The notes below the pieces were generated by a model. That model did no database searches. It was not told the DNA's origin and saw nothing but the letters and a program-made list of their open reading frames with translations. Positions 29,968-40,621 of a stretch of DNA of 64,000 nt are shown here, one piece after another. The position numbers and the translations under genes were made by a program. Source of the stretch: Aestuariibacter salexigens DSM 15300 (GTDB lineage: Bacteria > Pseudomonadota > Gammaproteobacteria > Enterobacterales > Alteromonadaceae); assembly GCF_000429145.1 (NCBI RefSeq), contig NZ_AUBH01000007.1:124001-188000 (forward strand), in the 5' to 3' direction. Positions within the stretch are counted from its first letter, which is position 1. Each line of letters begins with the position of its first letter.

Positions 29968-31423
29968 GTTATTAATCAATGTTACGCCGTCTGAATCAAG
30001 AGTTGCGTTAATTGAGAACGGCATTCTGCAGGAAATACATGTCGAACGTCATACCAAACGGGGATTAGTCGGCAATATCTATCGCGGTAAGGTTAGCCGT
30101 GTGCTACCAGGCATGCAGGCAGCGTTTGTGGATATTGGCTTTGAAAAAGCAGCGTTTTTGCACGCCTCCGATATCGTGATTCATAACGAAGTAGTCGAAG
30201 AGGTCTCTACCAGTCACATTCAAAAGAAAGACATTCGTGATTTGGTAAGAGACGGACAGGATATTGTTGTCCAGGTGGTTAAAGACCCAATTGGTACTAA
30301 GGGCGCACGACTGACCACCGACATTACCATTCCTTCCCGATACCTTGTTTTCATGCCAAGCGTAAAACACGTCGGTGTCTCTCAGCGTATTGAAGATGAG
30401 AATGAGCGCGAACGTCTGAAGTCATTAGTACAGGATTTTTGTGGTGACGATGGCGGATTTATTCTTCGTACTGCGGCCGAAGGCGTCAATGCACAAGAGT
30501 TAACCTCAGATGCTGGATTTTTACGCCGTCTTTGGGACAAAATTCAGCAGCGTAAAAAAAAGCGCAAATCCCATGTTCTGTACGAGGACTTACCTCTCGC
30601 TCGTCGTGTTCTACGCGACTTTGTTGGCACTGAGCTTGATCGGATCCGCATCGACTCCAAACTGTCATTCCAGGAACTTCATCAGTTCACCAAAGAGTAT
30701 GCTCCGGAGCTAAACAAACTGTTGGAATACTACCCGGGCGAACGTCCCATATTTGACCTGTATGACGCCGAAAATGAGATCCAGCGTGGCCTGGAACGTC
30801 GAGTCGATTTGAAATCAGGCGGTTACCTGATTATTGATCAAACCGAGGCAATGACGACCATTGATATCAACACAGGGGCATTTGTTGGTCATCGCAACCT
30901 CGAAGAAACCATATTTAATACCAATATTGAGGCGACCCTGGCGATTGCCCGACAACTTCGGCTGCGCAACTTAGGCGGGATGATCCTAATCGACTTTATC
31001 GATATGTCTGAACCTGATCACAAAAGACGTGTCTTACATAGTCTGGAGGTAGCAACCAGTAAAGATCGAGCGAAGATTAATATTCATGGCTTCACCGCGC
31101 TGGGGTTGATTGAGATGACGCGCAAACGCACGCGAGAAAGTCTTGAGCACTTGCTGTGCGGTGAGTGCCCAGTGTGCAAGGGCAGAGGGTCTATCAAAAC
31201 CGTTGAAACCATCTGTTTCGAAATCATGCGTGAAATTGTGCGCGTAAATCGTGCTTATGATGCGGACAAATTTGTGGTGTACGCTGCGCCCGCTGTTGCA
31301 GACGCACTGCTTGGTGAGGAATCACATATGCTTGCTGAGCTTGAAGTCTTTGTCTCAAAACAAATTAAAGTGCAAACGGAGTTGTTGTATAACCAGGACA
31401 AGTTTGACGTGGTAATGATGTGA
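29957..31423 (+). CDS. rng: Ribonuclease G
   Basis: RNase G cuts RNA endonucleolytically and matures the 5' end of 16S rRNA. The ATG at 29957 gives MSAELLINVTPSESRVALIE and 488 residues, nearly the E. coli length; the frame open further upstream is not used. An S1 domain covers about residues 36-125. The catalytic DNase-I-like part includes IDINTGAFVG and GGMILIDFIDM, whose Asp residues bind magnesium. The zinc-link CPVC is at about 405-408. There is no long RNase E-type C-terminal scaffold. Confidence 0.97.
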   Translation: MSAELLINVTPSESRVALIENGILQEIHVERHTKRGLVGNIYRGKVSRVLPGMQAAFVDIGFEKAAFLHASDIVIHNEVVEEVSTSHIQKKDIRDLVRDGQDIVVQVVKDPIGTKGARLTTDITIPSRYLVFMPSVKHVGVSQRIEDENERERLKSLVQDFCGDDGGFILRTAAEGVNAQELTSDAGFLRRLWDKIQQRKKKRKSHVLYEDLPLARRVLRDFVGTELDRIRIDSKLSFQELHQFTKEYAPELNKLLEYYPGERPIFDLYDAENEIQRGLERRVDLKSGGYLIIDQTEAMTTIDINTGAFVGHRNLEETIFNTNIEATLAIARQLRLRNLGGMILIDFIDMSEPDHKRRVLHSLEVATSKDRAKINIHGFTALGLIEMTRKRTRESLEHLLCGECPVCKGRGSIKTVETICFEIMREIVRVNRAYDADKFVVYAAPAVADALLGEESHMLAELEVFVSKQIKVQTELLYNQDKFDVVMM

Positions 31424-34400
31424 AAACCGCAACAGAATATGCGGCTTATATAGTTAAAAAATTATGGACACTGGCAGCGATTCTGCTGGTGCTTTTCGCG
31501 GTGGCAATCAGCGTATTGCGCTATTCGCTGCCGTATATGGACGATAAAAAAGACCTGTTTGAGGAATATGTCGCGACACAATATGGCGTAGATGTGTCAA
31601 TCGGCAGTTTATCGGCGACCTGGAATGGCCTGGGCCCAGCTATTGTCTTAAATGACGTGGTGCTGACCCAGAATGAGTCATCGCCAGTCGGTATCCACAT
31701 CACTGAAACGCAGATTGAACTGGATTTCTGGGCAACGGTTCGTTCGCAGATGATCAAGTCGAAGCGGTTCGAACTGATTGGTATGAATCTGGATGTCGAC
31801 CTTGAACGATTACAACAAGGCAGCGGAAACTTCCCTGTAGTGGATGCCTTGGCCAGCTTGTTCCTTGAGCAGCTGCAACAATTTTCTTTGCGTCAAAGCC
31901 GTATCAATATCAAAAGTACGCACAATCAGCAGACTATCCAACTATTGCGCGTCAGCTGGTTTAACCGTGGTGAGCGACATCAGGGTACAGGTCAGCTGAG
32001 AGTCGATGAGCTGGCTAAAAATTCCGCCTATTTTGCGCTGGACCTGAGAGGCGATAAAAGCAATCTCAACGGCGTATTCTATGCCAAAGCGGAAGATCTT
32101 GACGTGTCTCCCTGGGTAAATGAGTTACTTCAAACCGATGCGCCCTTGAGCGCTGGGCGGGGTAACTTCGTTTATTGGGCAGGCATACAAAACGGCAGCC
32201 TTGCCAACATGCAGTTGCGACTTGAAGAATCGAGCTTTTCCTGGGACACCCAAGACGGTGAGTTGGTGACCAAAGTCAAAGGTGGACAGCTGTTTGCCAT
32301 ACCCGATCAGCAGGGTTGGATATTCAACCTTAATGATGTGCTCCTGCAGATTGACGATGAAATTGTAATGAGTACGTGGGCTGGACGCATCGATAATGCC
32401 GGTAATATCACACTCAACAGTGCCGAACCAATAACCCTAAGCCCACTGAAACCGCTGCTCGCGTTATACATGGGTGAGCAGCAGAAGGCGCTTTTTGCGC
32501 AACTGGATCCGACTTTGCGGGTTGATAAACTGCAGATGAATGTACGCCAGCAGGGGATCTCAGCGTTATCTGAGTTTCGACAGCTTGGTTGGCGTCAAAC
32601 CGAGGATATTCCGGGTATTCAGGACCTGCATGGTTCATTCTATTGGTATAAAAACCAGGGCAAGTTGAGTATCAGTGCTGAATACGGCGAAGTGCTGGTG
32701 GACAATCTTTTACCTGAGAATCTGATATTTAATCAGCTTGCGGCACAAATTTATCTTGATGACACAGCGCAAGGTATGTCCGTGGTGGTGCCAGAACTGA
32801 TGTTTGTTAGCGATCCGCTTAGCTTTACCCAGTCGATGCGTTTGAATACGGCTGATTCACGCCTGTCTTTGCAGACACATATTTCCAGCGTGGATGTCAC
32901 TGACTTGCCGTTACTGTTCCCAGAACGACACATGGGCAAAGAGACCCGTGAATATCTGATCGATGCCTTTGGTCAACGTGGTGAAGTTGTTGGGGCGAAT
33001 GTGTTGTGGCATGGCGCACTGGAAGCGTTTCCGTTTACCGAGCAAAACGGCATTTTCCAGGCATCAGTCTATGTTCAACAGGCGGATTTCAGGTTTAGTG
33101 ATGAGTGGCCGATGCTGGAAGAGCTGGATATTGAGCTGCTATTTGAAAATGAAGGTCTGACTATGCGCAGTCCTTCGAGTCGACTGATGGGCGTCAATGT
33201 AGGTCAGATGACCGCTGTCATCCCCCGTCTTGCCGATGGCGCAGTGCTTACTATTGATGCGCAGGGTAGCGGCACCGGAACGCAACTCACTGAGCTGATG
33301 CTGGAAAGCTCGTTAGCCTCCAGTGTAGGCCGAACTCTGCAGCAAGGTGTGGTCGTTGAAGGCGATATCCAGGCTACACTGAATCTGACCATTCCGTTGT
33401 CTGGAAACGATGTTGTTGCCCGCGGTGAGGTGCTGCTACGCGATAATCCTATGCAGTTCCCAAGCGTAGGCTTGAATACCCAACAAGCCAATGGCGTAAT
33501 TAAATTCGTTAATGACAAAGTTACTGCCGAAGGGCTTACTGCGCTTTTATTTGAGCAGCCCATCGAGGTGGTTTTTGATGGCGAAGATACCCGCTCGGGA
33601 TATCAGGCTAACGCCAGATTGTCAGGTCAGTGGCAAATATTGCCATTGATTGAGCGATTAAACCCTGCTTTTACAGAGTATGTATCTGGTGCTCAGGCTT
33701 GGCAGGCCGATCTATCACTCACGTTGCCTGAAGATGGATTTGACTATGAGTTCATCTTACGCAGTGATATGCGGGATATTGCCTCGACTTTGCCGGCACC
33801 GTTCGCAAAACGTCAGGACCGACCGCTACCCCTGCTGATAAGCAGCAAAGGCAATGAGCAAGCCTCAACATTGGCTATCAATCTGGGGGAAGACATTCGC
33901 TTTAACGGGATCCTCCCGCATCGCGAACTGCAGTTCTCACGGGCACATCTGGCGTTGGGTGAGAGTGATTTCGTTGGGCTCGGTGTCGGCTTTTCAATCT
34001 CTGCCAATTTGCCGGAAATAGATGCCAGCGAATGGTATCGCACCATTGAATTGTTACTCAGCGGTGTTGAGAGCGCCCAGCACAGTGTGCTCAACGCGCC
34101 AGAGCGAATTTTTGTTGAGGCACAACAATTACATATCGCCGGACAAACCATTGAAAGTGTAGAAATGACGGCGAAGCAGCGCGGTCAAGACTGGTTATTG
34201 GCGGTCAATTCTGAGCAAGCTCGGGCAGACCTGACGTTATTTGATGACTGGAATAATAAAGGTGTTGATATCGATGCGGACTTTATTCGTCTGTCTGAAC
34301 TTCGATTCGATAAAAGTACTCAAGCGGACGATGGCGCGTCAGTGTCATGGAAGCCTGAAAGCCTGCCGCCGATACGATTAGAGTGTCGCAGCTGCAGCGT

Positions 34401-35319
34401 TTTCGGATATGAGCTCGGCAACGTGAGTCTGCGGGCGGTCAAAGCAGAATCAGGTTTGGCTATTGAGCGACTTCTGATTCAGAGTGCACACGCTAAGCTG
34501 GATGCGTCTGGTGACTGGCTGTTATCCGAACAGGTGAACAGCACACACCTAAGTGGCACCCTGGAAAGTTCAGACTTTGGCCAATTTTTACAAGGATTTG
34601 ACCTGCAGGCAGGTATCAAAGATTCCGAAGCTGATTTCAATTTTGATTTGAGTTGGAGCGGCTCACCGTTCGACTTTGGCTTTGAGCAGTTAAATGGCGG
34701 CGTGAAATGGAATCTGACAGACGGCTACCTCACTCAGGTCAGTGATCAGGGGTCGAGAATTTTCACTTTGCTTAGCCTCAATTCACTGGTCAGAAAGCTG
34801 AGCCTGGACTTTCGTGATGTGTTTGCCAAAGGATTTTTCTACGACAAAATGGACGGCTCGTTCAGCATTAATGACGGTACAGTACTGACGAGGGATACGG
34901 TCATTGACGGCGGAGCCGGTGAAATGACGATAGAAGGCTATACTGATTTAGTCAGCCGGGAGCTCAACTACAACGTGAGTTTCACACCGAATGTGACCGG
35001 TAATTTACCGTTTCTGGTTTATTTTATGGTTAATGCGCCTACGGCTATTGCCGCGCTCGCTATTGACCAGGTATTGACCAGTGCCAAAGTGATATCTAAT
35101 GTGAATTACTCCGTTACCGGCACGCTGGATGAACCTATCCTTACAGAAACGGGCCGTGACAGCCGCGAAATCGAGTTACCCGCGCAGCGCTCACCTGGCG
35201 ATGACCAACCTGTTAGTCCTGCTGAACCTGACCAGCCTGTAGAGCAAACAAGCAGTCTGGGAAGCGATCTGCCGCGTGTTTCATTAACTATCAGTGAGGA
35301 GCTTAACAGTGGCGCTTAA
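31420..35319 (+). CDS. yhdP: YhdP family AsmA-like envelope protein
   Basis: This 1299-residue protein has an N-terminal membrane helix (about residues 14-34) and a very long periplasmic beta-rich body with DUF3971/AsmA-like repeats. YhdP, TamB and YdbH are bridge-like proteins that move phospholipids to the outer membrane. The GTG start at 31420 overlaps the rng stop. The C-terminus (residues about 1220-1299) is Pro/Gln/Glu-rich and probably disordered. Size and position after rng match YhdP in gammaproteobacteria. Confidence 0.93.
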   Translation: MKTATEYAAYIVKKLWTLAAILLVLFAVAISVLRYSLPYMDDKKDLFEEYVATQYGVDVSIGSLSATWNGLGPAIVLNDVVLTQNESSPVGIHITETQIELDFWATVRSQMIKSKRFELIGMNLDVDLERLQQGSGNFPVVDALASLFLEQLQQFSLRQSRINIKSTHNQQTIQLLRVSWFNRGERHQGTGQLRVDELAKNSAYFALDLRGDKSNLNGVFYAKAEDLDVSPWVNELLQTDAPLSAGRGNFVYWAGIQNGSLANMQLRLEESSFSWDTQDGELVTKVKGGQLFAIPDQQGWIFNLNDVLLQIDDEIVMSTWAGRIDNAGNITLNSAEPITLSPLKPLLALYMGEQQKALFAQLDPTLRVDKLQMNVRQQGISALSEFRQLGWRQTEDIPGIQDLHGSFYWYKNQGKLSISAEYGEVLVDNLLPENLIFNQLAAQIYLDDTAQGMSVVVPELMFVSDPLSFTQSMRLNTADSRLSLQTHISSVDVTDLPLLFPERHMGKETREYLIDAFGQRGEVVGANVLWHGALEAFPFTEQNGIFQASVYVQQADFRFSDEWPMLEELDIELLFENEGLTMRSPSSRLMGVNVGQMTAVIPRLADGAVLTIDAQGSGTGTQLTELMLESSLASSVGRTLQQGVVVEGDIQATLNLTIPLSGNDVVARGEVLLRDNPMQFPSVGLNTQQANGVIKFVNDKVTAEGLTALLFEQPIEVVFDGEDTRSGYQANARLSGQWQILPLIERLNPAFTEYVSGAQAWQADLSLTLPEDGFDYEFILRSDMRDIASTLPAPFAKRQDRPLPLLISSKGNEQASTLAINLGEDIRFNGILPHRELQFSRAHLALGESDFVGLGVGFSISANLPEIDASEWYRTIELLLSGVESAQHSVLNAPERIFVEAQQLHIAGQTIESVEMTAKQRGQDWLLAVNSEQARADLTLFDDWNNKGVDIDADFIRLSELRFDKSTQADDGASVSWKPESLPPIRLECRSCSVFGYELGNVSLRAVKAESGLAIERLLIQSAHAKLDASGDWLLSEQVNSTHLSGTLESSDFGQFLQGFDLQAGIKDSEADFNFDLSWSGSPFDFGFEQLNGGVKWNLTDGYLTQVSDQGSRIFTLLSLNSLVRKLSLDFRDVFAKGFFYDKMDGSFSINDGTVLTRDTVIDGGAGEMTIEGYTDLVSRELNYNVSFTPNVTGNLPFLVYFMVNAPTAIAALAIDQVLTSAKVISNVNYSVTGTLDEPILTETGRDSREIELPAQRSPGDDQPVSPAEPDQPVEQTSSLGSDLPRVSLTISEELNSGA

Positions 35320-36133
35320 TCTTGTATCTGTACAAATGGTATCAACGCCGGTCCCTGAGCAGAATCTGGCAACTGTTACTGCATTATTGGAAAACCTGGA
35401 CACCCAGGATGATACGTTGGTGGTGGTACCTGAGTGTGCGTTTCATTTTGGTGGTCGAGACCGCGACTTACTCGGTATTGCTGAAGAACATGGTAGCGGG
35501 CCAATACAGGCGGCTTTGTCATCATTAGCAAGGGAAAAAGGTATCTGGCTGGTGGCTGGTACGATGCCATTAAAAACGGATGATGAAAGCAAATTCAGCG
35601 CGTCATGTTTGCTGTTTGGCCCCGATGGTGCAGAGCTTGCACGCTATGACAAAATTCATATGTTCGATGTGCAGGTTGACGACAATACGCGCAGCTATAT
35701 GGAATCCAAGTATACTAAGCCAGGCAATGACGTCATTGTGGTGGACACGCCATTTGGTCGCCTGGGACTGGCGGTATGTTATGATTTACGCTTTGCAGGT
35801 CTTTTTCATGCAATGGGTGAGATCGATATTCTGGCGCTGCCCAGTGCATTTACAAAAGCAACGGGCAAGGCACACTGGCACCCACTGATCCAGGCTCGCG
35901 CTATTGAGAACCAATGCTACGTCGTCGCTCCAAACCAGGGCGGCGAACATAACAATGGCCGTCAGACTTATGGCCATTCGTGTATCGTTTCTCCATGGGG
36001 AGAAATTCTGGTGCAAAAGCGTGAAGGTAGCGGGGTGATTCAAACGCCTTGTTCTGCCGCAGAGCTAGAGCGTATTCGCGCCTCCATGCCTGTACGCCAA
36101 CATGACAGATTCAGGAGTAATTTTGACCAATAA
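35309..36133 (+). CDS. Carbon-nitrogen hydrolase (nitrilase superfamily, Nit/omega-amidase-like)
   Basis: GTG 35309 is the start: AGGAG at 35297-35301 lies 7 bases upstream and the product begins [13 protein letters not shown] 35294 is the alternative. The catalytic triad is visible as Glu42 ([11 protein letters not shown]), Lys115 (YDKIHMFDV) and Cys157 (AVCYDLRF). The 274-residue length fits the single-domain Nit branch, which repairs deaminated glutathione or deamidates omega-amides; the substrate here is inferred. It lies between yhdP and tldD with overlaps at both ends, a conserved order. Confidence 0.9.
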   Translation: MALNLVSVQMVSTPVPEQNLATVTALLENLDTQDDTLVVVPECAFHFGGRDRDLLGIAEEHGSGPIQAALSSLAREKGIWLVAGTMPLKTDDESKFSASCLLFGPDGAELARYDKIHMFDVQVDDNTRSYMESKYTKPGNDVIVVDTPFGRLGLAVCYDLRFAGLFHAMGEIDILALPSAFTKATGKAHWHPLIQARAIENQCYVVAPNQGGEHNNGRQTYGHSCIVSPWGEILVQKREGSGVIQTPCSAAELERIRASMPVRQHDRFRSNFDQ

Positions 36134-37565
36134 AGTTGAACAAAATCTGCTGCATGCATCAGATCTTGACCACGCTGCGCTTGAGCAGGCGCTGGCTACA
36201 ATCTATCAGCATCAGAATGACTTCGCCGACCTGTACTTCCAATCCAGTCAGCATGAAAGCTGGGTGCTGGAAGATGGCATTATCAAAGATGGTAGCTACA
36301 ACATCGAGCGCGGCGTTGGTGTACGTGCGGTGAGTGGTGAAAAAACCGGATTTGCTTATTCCGATGAGATTTCCTACTCCAGCCTGATGCAGGCTGCCAA
36401 TGCTGCACGTAACATTTCTCAGGCTGGGGGGCAGCAGAAAATACAAGCCTTAAACCCTTCATCAGTAAATGCGCGCTTCGGCAAAGATAATCCACTGTTA
36501 GGCATGCAGGATGAGGAAAAAATTGCTCTTTTAAGAGCCGTTGATTCCTATGTAAGACAGCAGGAGCCAGGCATCAGTCAGGTAATTGTAAGTCTGAGTG
36601 GTGTCTATGAAGAGGTTCTTATCGCGGCTACGGATGGCACTCTGGTGACGGATATTCGCCCTCTGGTACGTCTTAATGTCTCTGTGCTGATGGAAAATGG
36701 TGAGCGCCGAGAGCGTGGCGCGTCCGGTGCTGGCGGTCGGCACAGCTATGCGTTTTTTATGCACGATCAGGACGGCAGGCCGCGCTACGAGAGCCTTGCA
36801 GATGAAGCGTTACACATGGCCAGAATCAATATGCAGGCGGTTGCCGCCCCGGCGGGTATGATGCCGGTAGTGCTGGGCTCTGGCTGGCCCGGTGTGCTGC
36901 TACATGAAGCGGTAGGACATGGACTAGAGGGAGACTTTAACCGTAAGGGCGCATCAACCTTCAGTGGCAGGATAGGTGAACAGGTCGCAGCCAAAGGCGT
37001 TACCGTTGTCGATGACGGCACGCTGCCAGATCGAAGAGGCTCGCTAAATGTCGATGATGAAGGTACACCGTCACAATATAATGTGCTTATCGAAGACGGC
37101 ATCCTTAAAGGCTATATGCAGGATAAAGTCAATGCGCGGCTGATGGGGGTCGCGCCGACGGGCAATGGCCGACGTGAGTCCTATGCACATCTGCCCATGC
37201 CGAGGATGACAAATACCTACATGCTAGGTGGCCAACATGAGCCTGAAGAAATTATCAGCAGCATTGAACGCGGCCTGTATGCACCGAATTTCGGAGGTGG
37301 ACAGGTTGACATTACGTCTGGAAAATTTGTCTTTTCAACGTCAGAAGCCTACCTGATCGAAAATGGTAAGCTCACTGCCCCTGTTAAAGGCGCAACGCTA
37401 ATCGGCAATGGTCCGGAAGTAATGAAAAAGGTGTCCATGATCGGTAACGATATGGCACTGGATCGTGGTGTCGGTGTATGTGGAAAGGATGGGCAAAGTG
37501 TCCCGGTCGGAGTCGGCCAGCCTACCCTGAAAGTGGATGAATTGACCGTGGGGGGAACGGCTTAA
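36123..37565 (+). CDS. tldD: Metalloprotease subunit TldD
   Basis: TldD is the catalytic subunit of the TldD/PmbA (TldE) protease that degrades unfolded peptides and trims some modified peptides. The TTG at 36123 is preferred: AGGAG lies 5 bases upstream at 36113-36117, and [14 protein letters not shown] then aligns with the known N-terminus. ATG 36102 would extend it by 7 residues. The zinc motif [11 protein letters not shown] gives His261, Glu262 and His266. The segment [23 protein letters not shown] is strongly conserved. 480 residues is normal. Confidence 0.97.
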   Translation: MTNKVEQNLLHASDLDHAALEQALATIYQHQNDFADLYFQSSQHESWVLEDGIIKDGSYNIERGVGVRAVSGEKTGFAYSDEISYSSLMQAANAARNISQAGGQQKIQALNPSSVNARFGKDNPLLGMQDEEKIALLRAVDSYVRQQEPGISQVIVSLSGVYEEVLIAATDGTLVTDIRPLVRLNVSVLMENGERRERGASGAGGRHSYAFFMHDQDGRPRYESLADEALHMARINMQAVAAPAGMMPVVLGSGWPGVLLHEAVGHGLEGDFNRKGASTFSGRIGEQVAAKGVTVVDDGTLPDRRGSLNVDDEGTPSQYNVLIEDGILKGYMQDKVNARLMGVAPTGNGRRESYAHLPMPRMTNTYMLGGQHEPEEIISSIERGLYAPNFGGGQVDITSGKFVFSTSEAYLIENGKLTAPVKGATLIGNGPEVMKKVSMIGNDMALDRGVGVCGKDGQSVPVGVGQPTLKVDELTVGGTA

Positions 37566-37648
37566 GCCTTTACGCTTGGTTATTTCCTATCACTGGCGCT
37601 TCTGGCTCGCTGACCTATACTCTCAGAAAGGTCTTGCACGGAGGCGCC

Positions 37649-38629
37649 ATGCTTTTCATCACATCTCGAGTACCGCGGCAGTCAACCCGCTTCAGAAAAA
37701 ATCGCCCAATCAGTTTTGATTATCAGAACACCGACGTCTCCTGTAATTTGTATTTTTGCCGTCGTAACGATAAAGAAGATTATATTGAGGTGGGGTCTCA
37801 AGCCTTTTTTGCAGAATTGAAAAGCTTACCTTCGCACGTACAGGTGTTGTTCTATATTCACGGTTTTAATTCTCTTCAGGAGAAAGCGGCATTTCCCCAG
37901 ACAACTCGCCTGCAGTCACGTTTGAACGAGACCAGACATGGAGAGCTGGTGAAGGTGGTGCCGATAATCTGGCCCTGTGATGACGATCATCCGGCAGCTA
38001 TCATCGATGATTATTGGGACGACCAAAAAGCGTCTAAGGCATCAGGCAAAATGTTCTCGCGCTTGCTAGGTAAATTTGACGACTGGCGCAGACAGGAAGC
38101 TCAACTTGATGATCCATGCCGGCGACGCATTAATTTGTTAGCCCATTCAATGGGTAATAATGTCCTGCAACATGCTTTTCTGGAATGGTACGAAGAACAC
38201 GGACCTGTGCCTCAGCTGTTCCGAAATATTTTTATGGTCGGCGCAGATGTGGTTAATCATACCCTTGAGACGGGCCAAACCGGTGAACATATTGCTGATG
38301 CAACACGCAACCTGGTGGTTTATTTTGCTAATGATGACCTTGCCATGCCGGCGTCTAAAGTGGCCAATATCAAGCAGAAAACGCTCTCCCGCCGCTTAGG
38401 CATGACAGGTCCTGAGTCTCTGGAAAGGGCGCCTCGCAACGTTATCGAAGTCGACTGCGATGACTTTAACAACAGTCTGGACTTTCCCGATGGACATACT
38501 TACTTCATTGAAAGCAAAGACCAGAAAATCGTTAGCCCTTGTGTTGAACACTTTGCTGATGCGATCAAAACCGGCCGGGTGACACATGTTGAGCGTCGGC
38601 ACAAGCTTGATAGACCGATTGGGCTCTAG
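37649..38629 (+). CDS. Alpha/beta hydrolase, DUF900 family
   Basis: This is a 326-residue cytoplasmic hydrolase. The nucleophile elbow is LLAHSMGNNVLQ, with Ser as nucleophile. The oxyanion strand is VLFYIHGFNSLQEKA, and a likely catalytic His is in SPCVEHFAD or DGHTYF near the end. DUF900 proteins are esterase-like with unknown substrates. The ATG at 37649 has GGAGG 4 bases upstream and is preferred over TTG 37634. It ends convergently with yjgA, overlapping by 4 bases. Confidence 0.85.
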   Translation: MLFITSRVPRQSTRFRKNRPISFDYQNTDVSCNLYFCRRNDKEDYIEVGSQAFFAELKSLPSHVQVLFYIHGFNSLQEKAAFPQTTRLQSRLNETRHGELVKVVPIIWPCDDDHPAAIIDDYWDDQKASKASGKMFSRLLGKFDDWRRQEAQLDDPCRRRINLLAHSMGNNVLQHAFLEWYEEHGPVPQLFRNIFMVGADVVNHTLETGQTGEHIADATRNLVVYFANDDLAMPASKVANIKQKTLSRRLGMTGPESLERAPRNVIEVDCDDFNNSLDFPDGHTYFIESKDQKIVSPCVEHFADAIKTGRVTHVERRHKLDRPIGL

Positions 38630-39159
38630 TCCTGCATTTCGGCTTTCAGATACTGGAATAGCTCGCGCGCAGCCGTTGGCGGTTTGTTGGTACTCTGTTG
38701 CTTATCGGCCTGTCGTTTTAGCTGACGCAGTTTTTGTCTGTCCAGCGTAGGATGACTTTCGAGCAGATGTTGAATGGCGTTGTCACCACCAGATAATATG
38801 GCGTCCCTGGCCTGTTCAATGTGATGGAATTTCGCGGTGTTCTGATGATGCTGATGTTGCAGCTTCTGAACGGCTAGCTCGATAGGCTGCACATCGCGCT
38901 TGCGCATCAGTTTGCCAATAAATTGAAGCTGCCTGCGATAGCCGTCTTTCTTGCGATTAATACGACATGCCAGCTCTATCGCATCCCGTAACTCATCGTC
39001 CAAAGGCATTGACTGACGCTGGGCGGGCGTCATATTCACCAACGTTTCACCCAGCTTCTGCAACGCTGTTGACTCCGCTTTGAGCTGAGTTTTGCTCTTA
39101 AAGCTGTCATCTTCAGATGTAGATGGGTTATTTTGCTGTTGGTTATCCGTCATTGTCAC
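38626..39159 (-). CDS. yjgA: Ribosome-associated protein YjgA/DarP (DUF615)
   Basis: This 177-residue, highly charged, helical protein belongs to DUF615. KSKTQLKAESTALQKLGETLVNM and LDDELRDAIELACRINRKKDGYRRQLQFIGKLMRK are the two conserved helical segments. In E. coli the protein associates with late 50S ribosomal precursors. It is divergent from pmbA over 71 bases, the same arrangement as in E. coli. Confidence 0.95.
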   Translation of the reverse strand: MTMTDNQQQNNPSTSEDDSFKSKTQLKAESTALQKLGETLVNMTPAQRQSMPLDDELRDAIELACRINRKKDGYRRQLQFIGKLMRKRDVQPIELAVQKLQHQHHQNTAKFHHIEQARDAILSGGDNAIQHLLESHPTLDRQKLRQLKRQADKQQSTNKPPTAARELFQYLKAEMQD

Positions 39160-39167
39160 TGCTTTGG

Positions 39168-39176
39168 TGTTACACT
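39168..39176 (+). promoter_or_regulatory. Extended -10 promoter candidate for pmbA
   Basis: TGTTACACT at 39168-39176 is an extended -10 element. No good -35 is visible at the proper distance. A small hairpin (39193-39198 with 39202-39207) lies in the predicted leader before the pmbA ATG. Confidence 0.3.
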
Positions 39177-39230
39177 AGCGGTAAATTGTAACCTTGGTAA
39201 GACCAAGATTAACAGTGAAAGTTACCCACG

Positions 39231-40556
39231 ATGCAACAGCAACTTAACGATATCCAATCAATTGTCGATGACGTTCTGAAACTCGCTCTTAGCAAGGGAG
39301 CCAGCGCCGCAGAAGCGAGCATGAGCAAAGTACAGGGAATAAGCGTCTCATCGCGCCTGAAAAATGTCGAAACCGTTGAGTTTACCAATGACGGTGGTTT
39401 GGGCATCAGCGTATATGTGGGACAGTGTAAAGGCAGCGCATCGACGGCTGACTTGAGTCGTGACGCCCTGCAACTGGCAGTAGAAAAAGCCGTGCAGATT
39501 GCCCGCCATACCAGCGAAGACCCGTGTTCCGGGATAGCAGAACCATCAACGCTGGTCAGTGAACCACCCGATCTCGATCTTTATCATCCTCAGGAGCTTG
39601 ATACCGAGGCTGCGCTACAACAGGCTATAGCGGCTGAATCTGCGGCGCTTGACCATGATAGCCGCATCGCCAATTCAGATGGCGCCACTTATAACGCGAA
39701 TTTGGGTGCGAAAGTTTACGGTAATACCCATGGCGTCAATGTTGGCTATTGTAGTAGCCGTTACAGCCTGTCCTGTGTCGTGATTGGTGAACAGGACGGT
39801 GATATGCAGCGAGACTATAGCTATACGGTGAGTCGCAGAGCTGACGCGCTGGATAGTGCTGAACAAGTAGGGGTTGATGCGGCGAAAGCGACGGTTTCAC
39901 GGCTGGGTTCGCGAAAAATAGGCACCACAAGGGTACCGGTTTTGTTCCATCGAGAATTGTCCCCAGGCCTATTTGGCCATTTTGTGTCAGCGATCAGCGG
40001 CGGCAGTTTGTATCGTAAATCATCTTTCTTGCTCGATCAGCGAGGAAAGCAATTGTTCCCCGAATGGTTTTCGGTAAGTGAGCGCCCACATATCTTGCAA
40101 GGTCTGGCAAGCTCACCATTTGATAACGAAGGTGTACGAACAACTGATTTAGAAATTGTCGAACAAGGTGTGCTGAACCATTATCTTTTGACCAGTTATT
40201 CTGCACGTAAGTTGGGCATGGTAACCAATGGGCATGCTGGCGGCATTCATAACTGGTTGATATCTGATACTGGCCAGTCCGAGAAATCGTTACTCAAAGA
40301 AATGGGCACGGGCTTACTGGTAACAGAGCTAATGGGGCAGGGAGTCAGCATAGTCACGGGAGATTATTCTCGTGGAGCGGCTGGGTTCTGGGTCGAAAAT
40401 GGCGAAATTCAGTTTCCGGTACATGAAGTGACCATCGCCGGTAATTTAAAAGATATGTACAGACAGATCCTGGCGGTTGGCAGCGAGCAGGAAACCCGTG
40501 GCAGTATTCGTACAGGTGCTGTACTTATCGATAACATGCAGATTGCCGGAGACTGA
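39231..40556 (+). CDS. pmbA: Metalloprotease subunit PmbA (TldE)
   Basis: PmbA is the non-catalytic partner of TldD; the heterodimer matures microcin B17 in E. coli. The 441-residue length is normal. The N-terminal segment KGASAAEASMSKVQGISVSSRLKNVETVEF and the later GTRVPVLFHRELSPGLFGHFVSAISGGSLYRKSSF are typical. The HExxxH motif of TldD is absent, as expected. No microcin or RiPP precursor gene is visible nearby, so a housekeeping role is likely. The tldD gene lies less than 2 kb upstream. Confidence 0.96.
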   Translation: MQQQLNDIQSIVDDVLKLALSKGASAAEASMSKVQGISVSSRLKNVETVEFTNDGGLGISVYVGQCKGSASTADLSRDALQLAVEKAVQIARHTSEDPCSGIAEPSTLVSEPPDLDLYHPQELDTEAALQQAIAAESAALDHDSRIANSDGATYNANLGAKVYGNTHGVNVGYCSSRYSLSCVVIGEQDGDMQRDYSYTVSRRADALDSAEQVGVDAAKATVSRLGSRKIGTTRVPVLFHRELSPGLFGHFVSAISGGSLYRKSSFLLDQRGKQLFPEWFSVSERPHILQGLASSPFDNEGVRTTDLEIVEQGVLNHYLLTSYSARKLGMVTNGHAGGIHNWLISDTGQSEKSLLKEMGTGLLVTELMGQGVSIVTGDYSRGAAGFWVENGEIQFPVHEVTIAGNLKDMYRQILAVGSEQETRGSIRTGAVLIDNMQIAGD

Positions 40557-40621
40557 GTCCAGCACCTTGCATCCATTCTGGCTATCAAACACATCACGGT
40601 AAAGGCTTAAGGAGTGACGTA

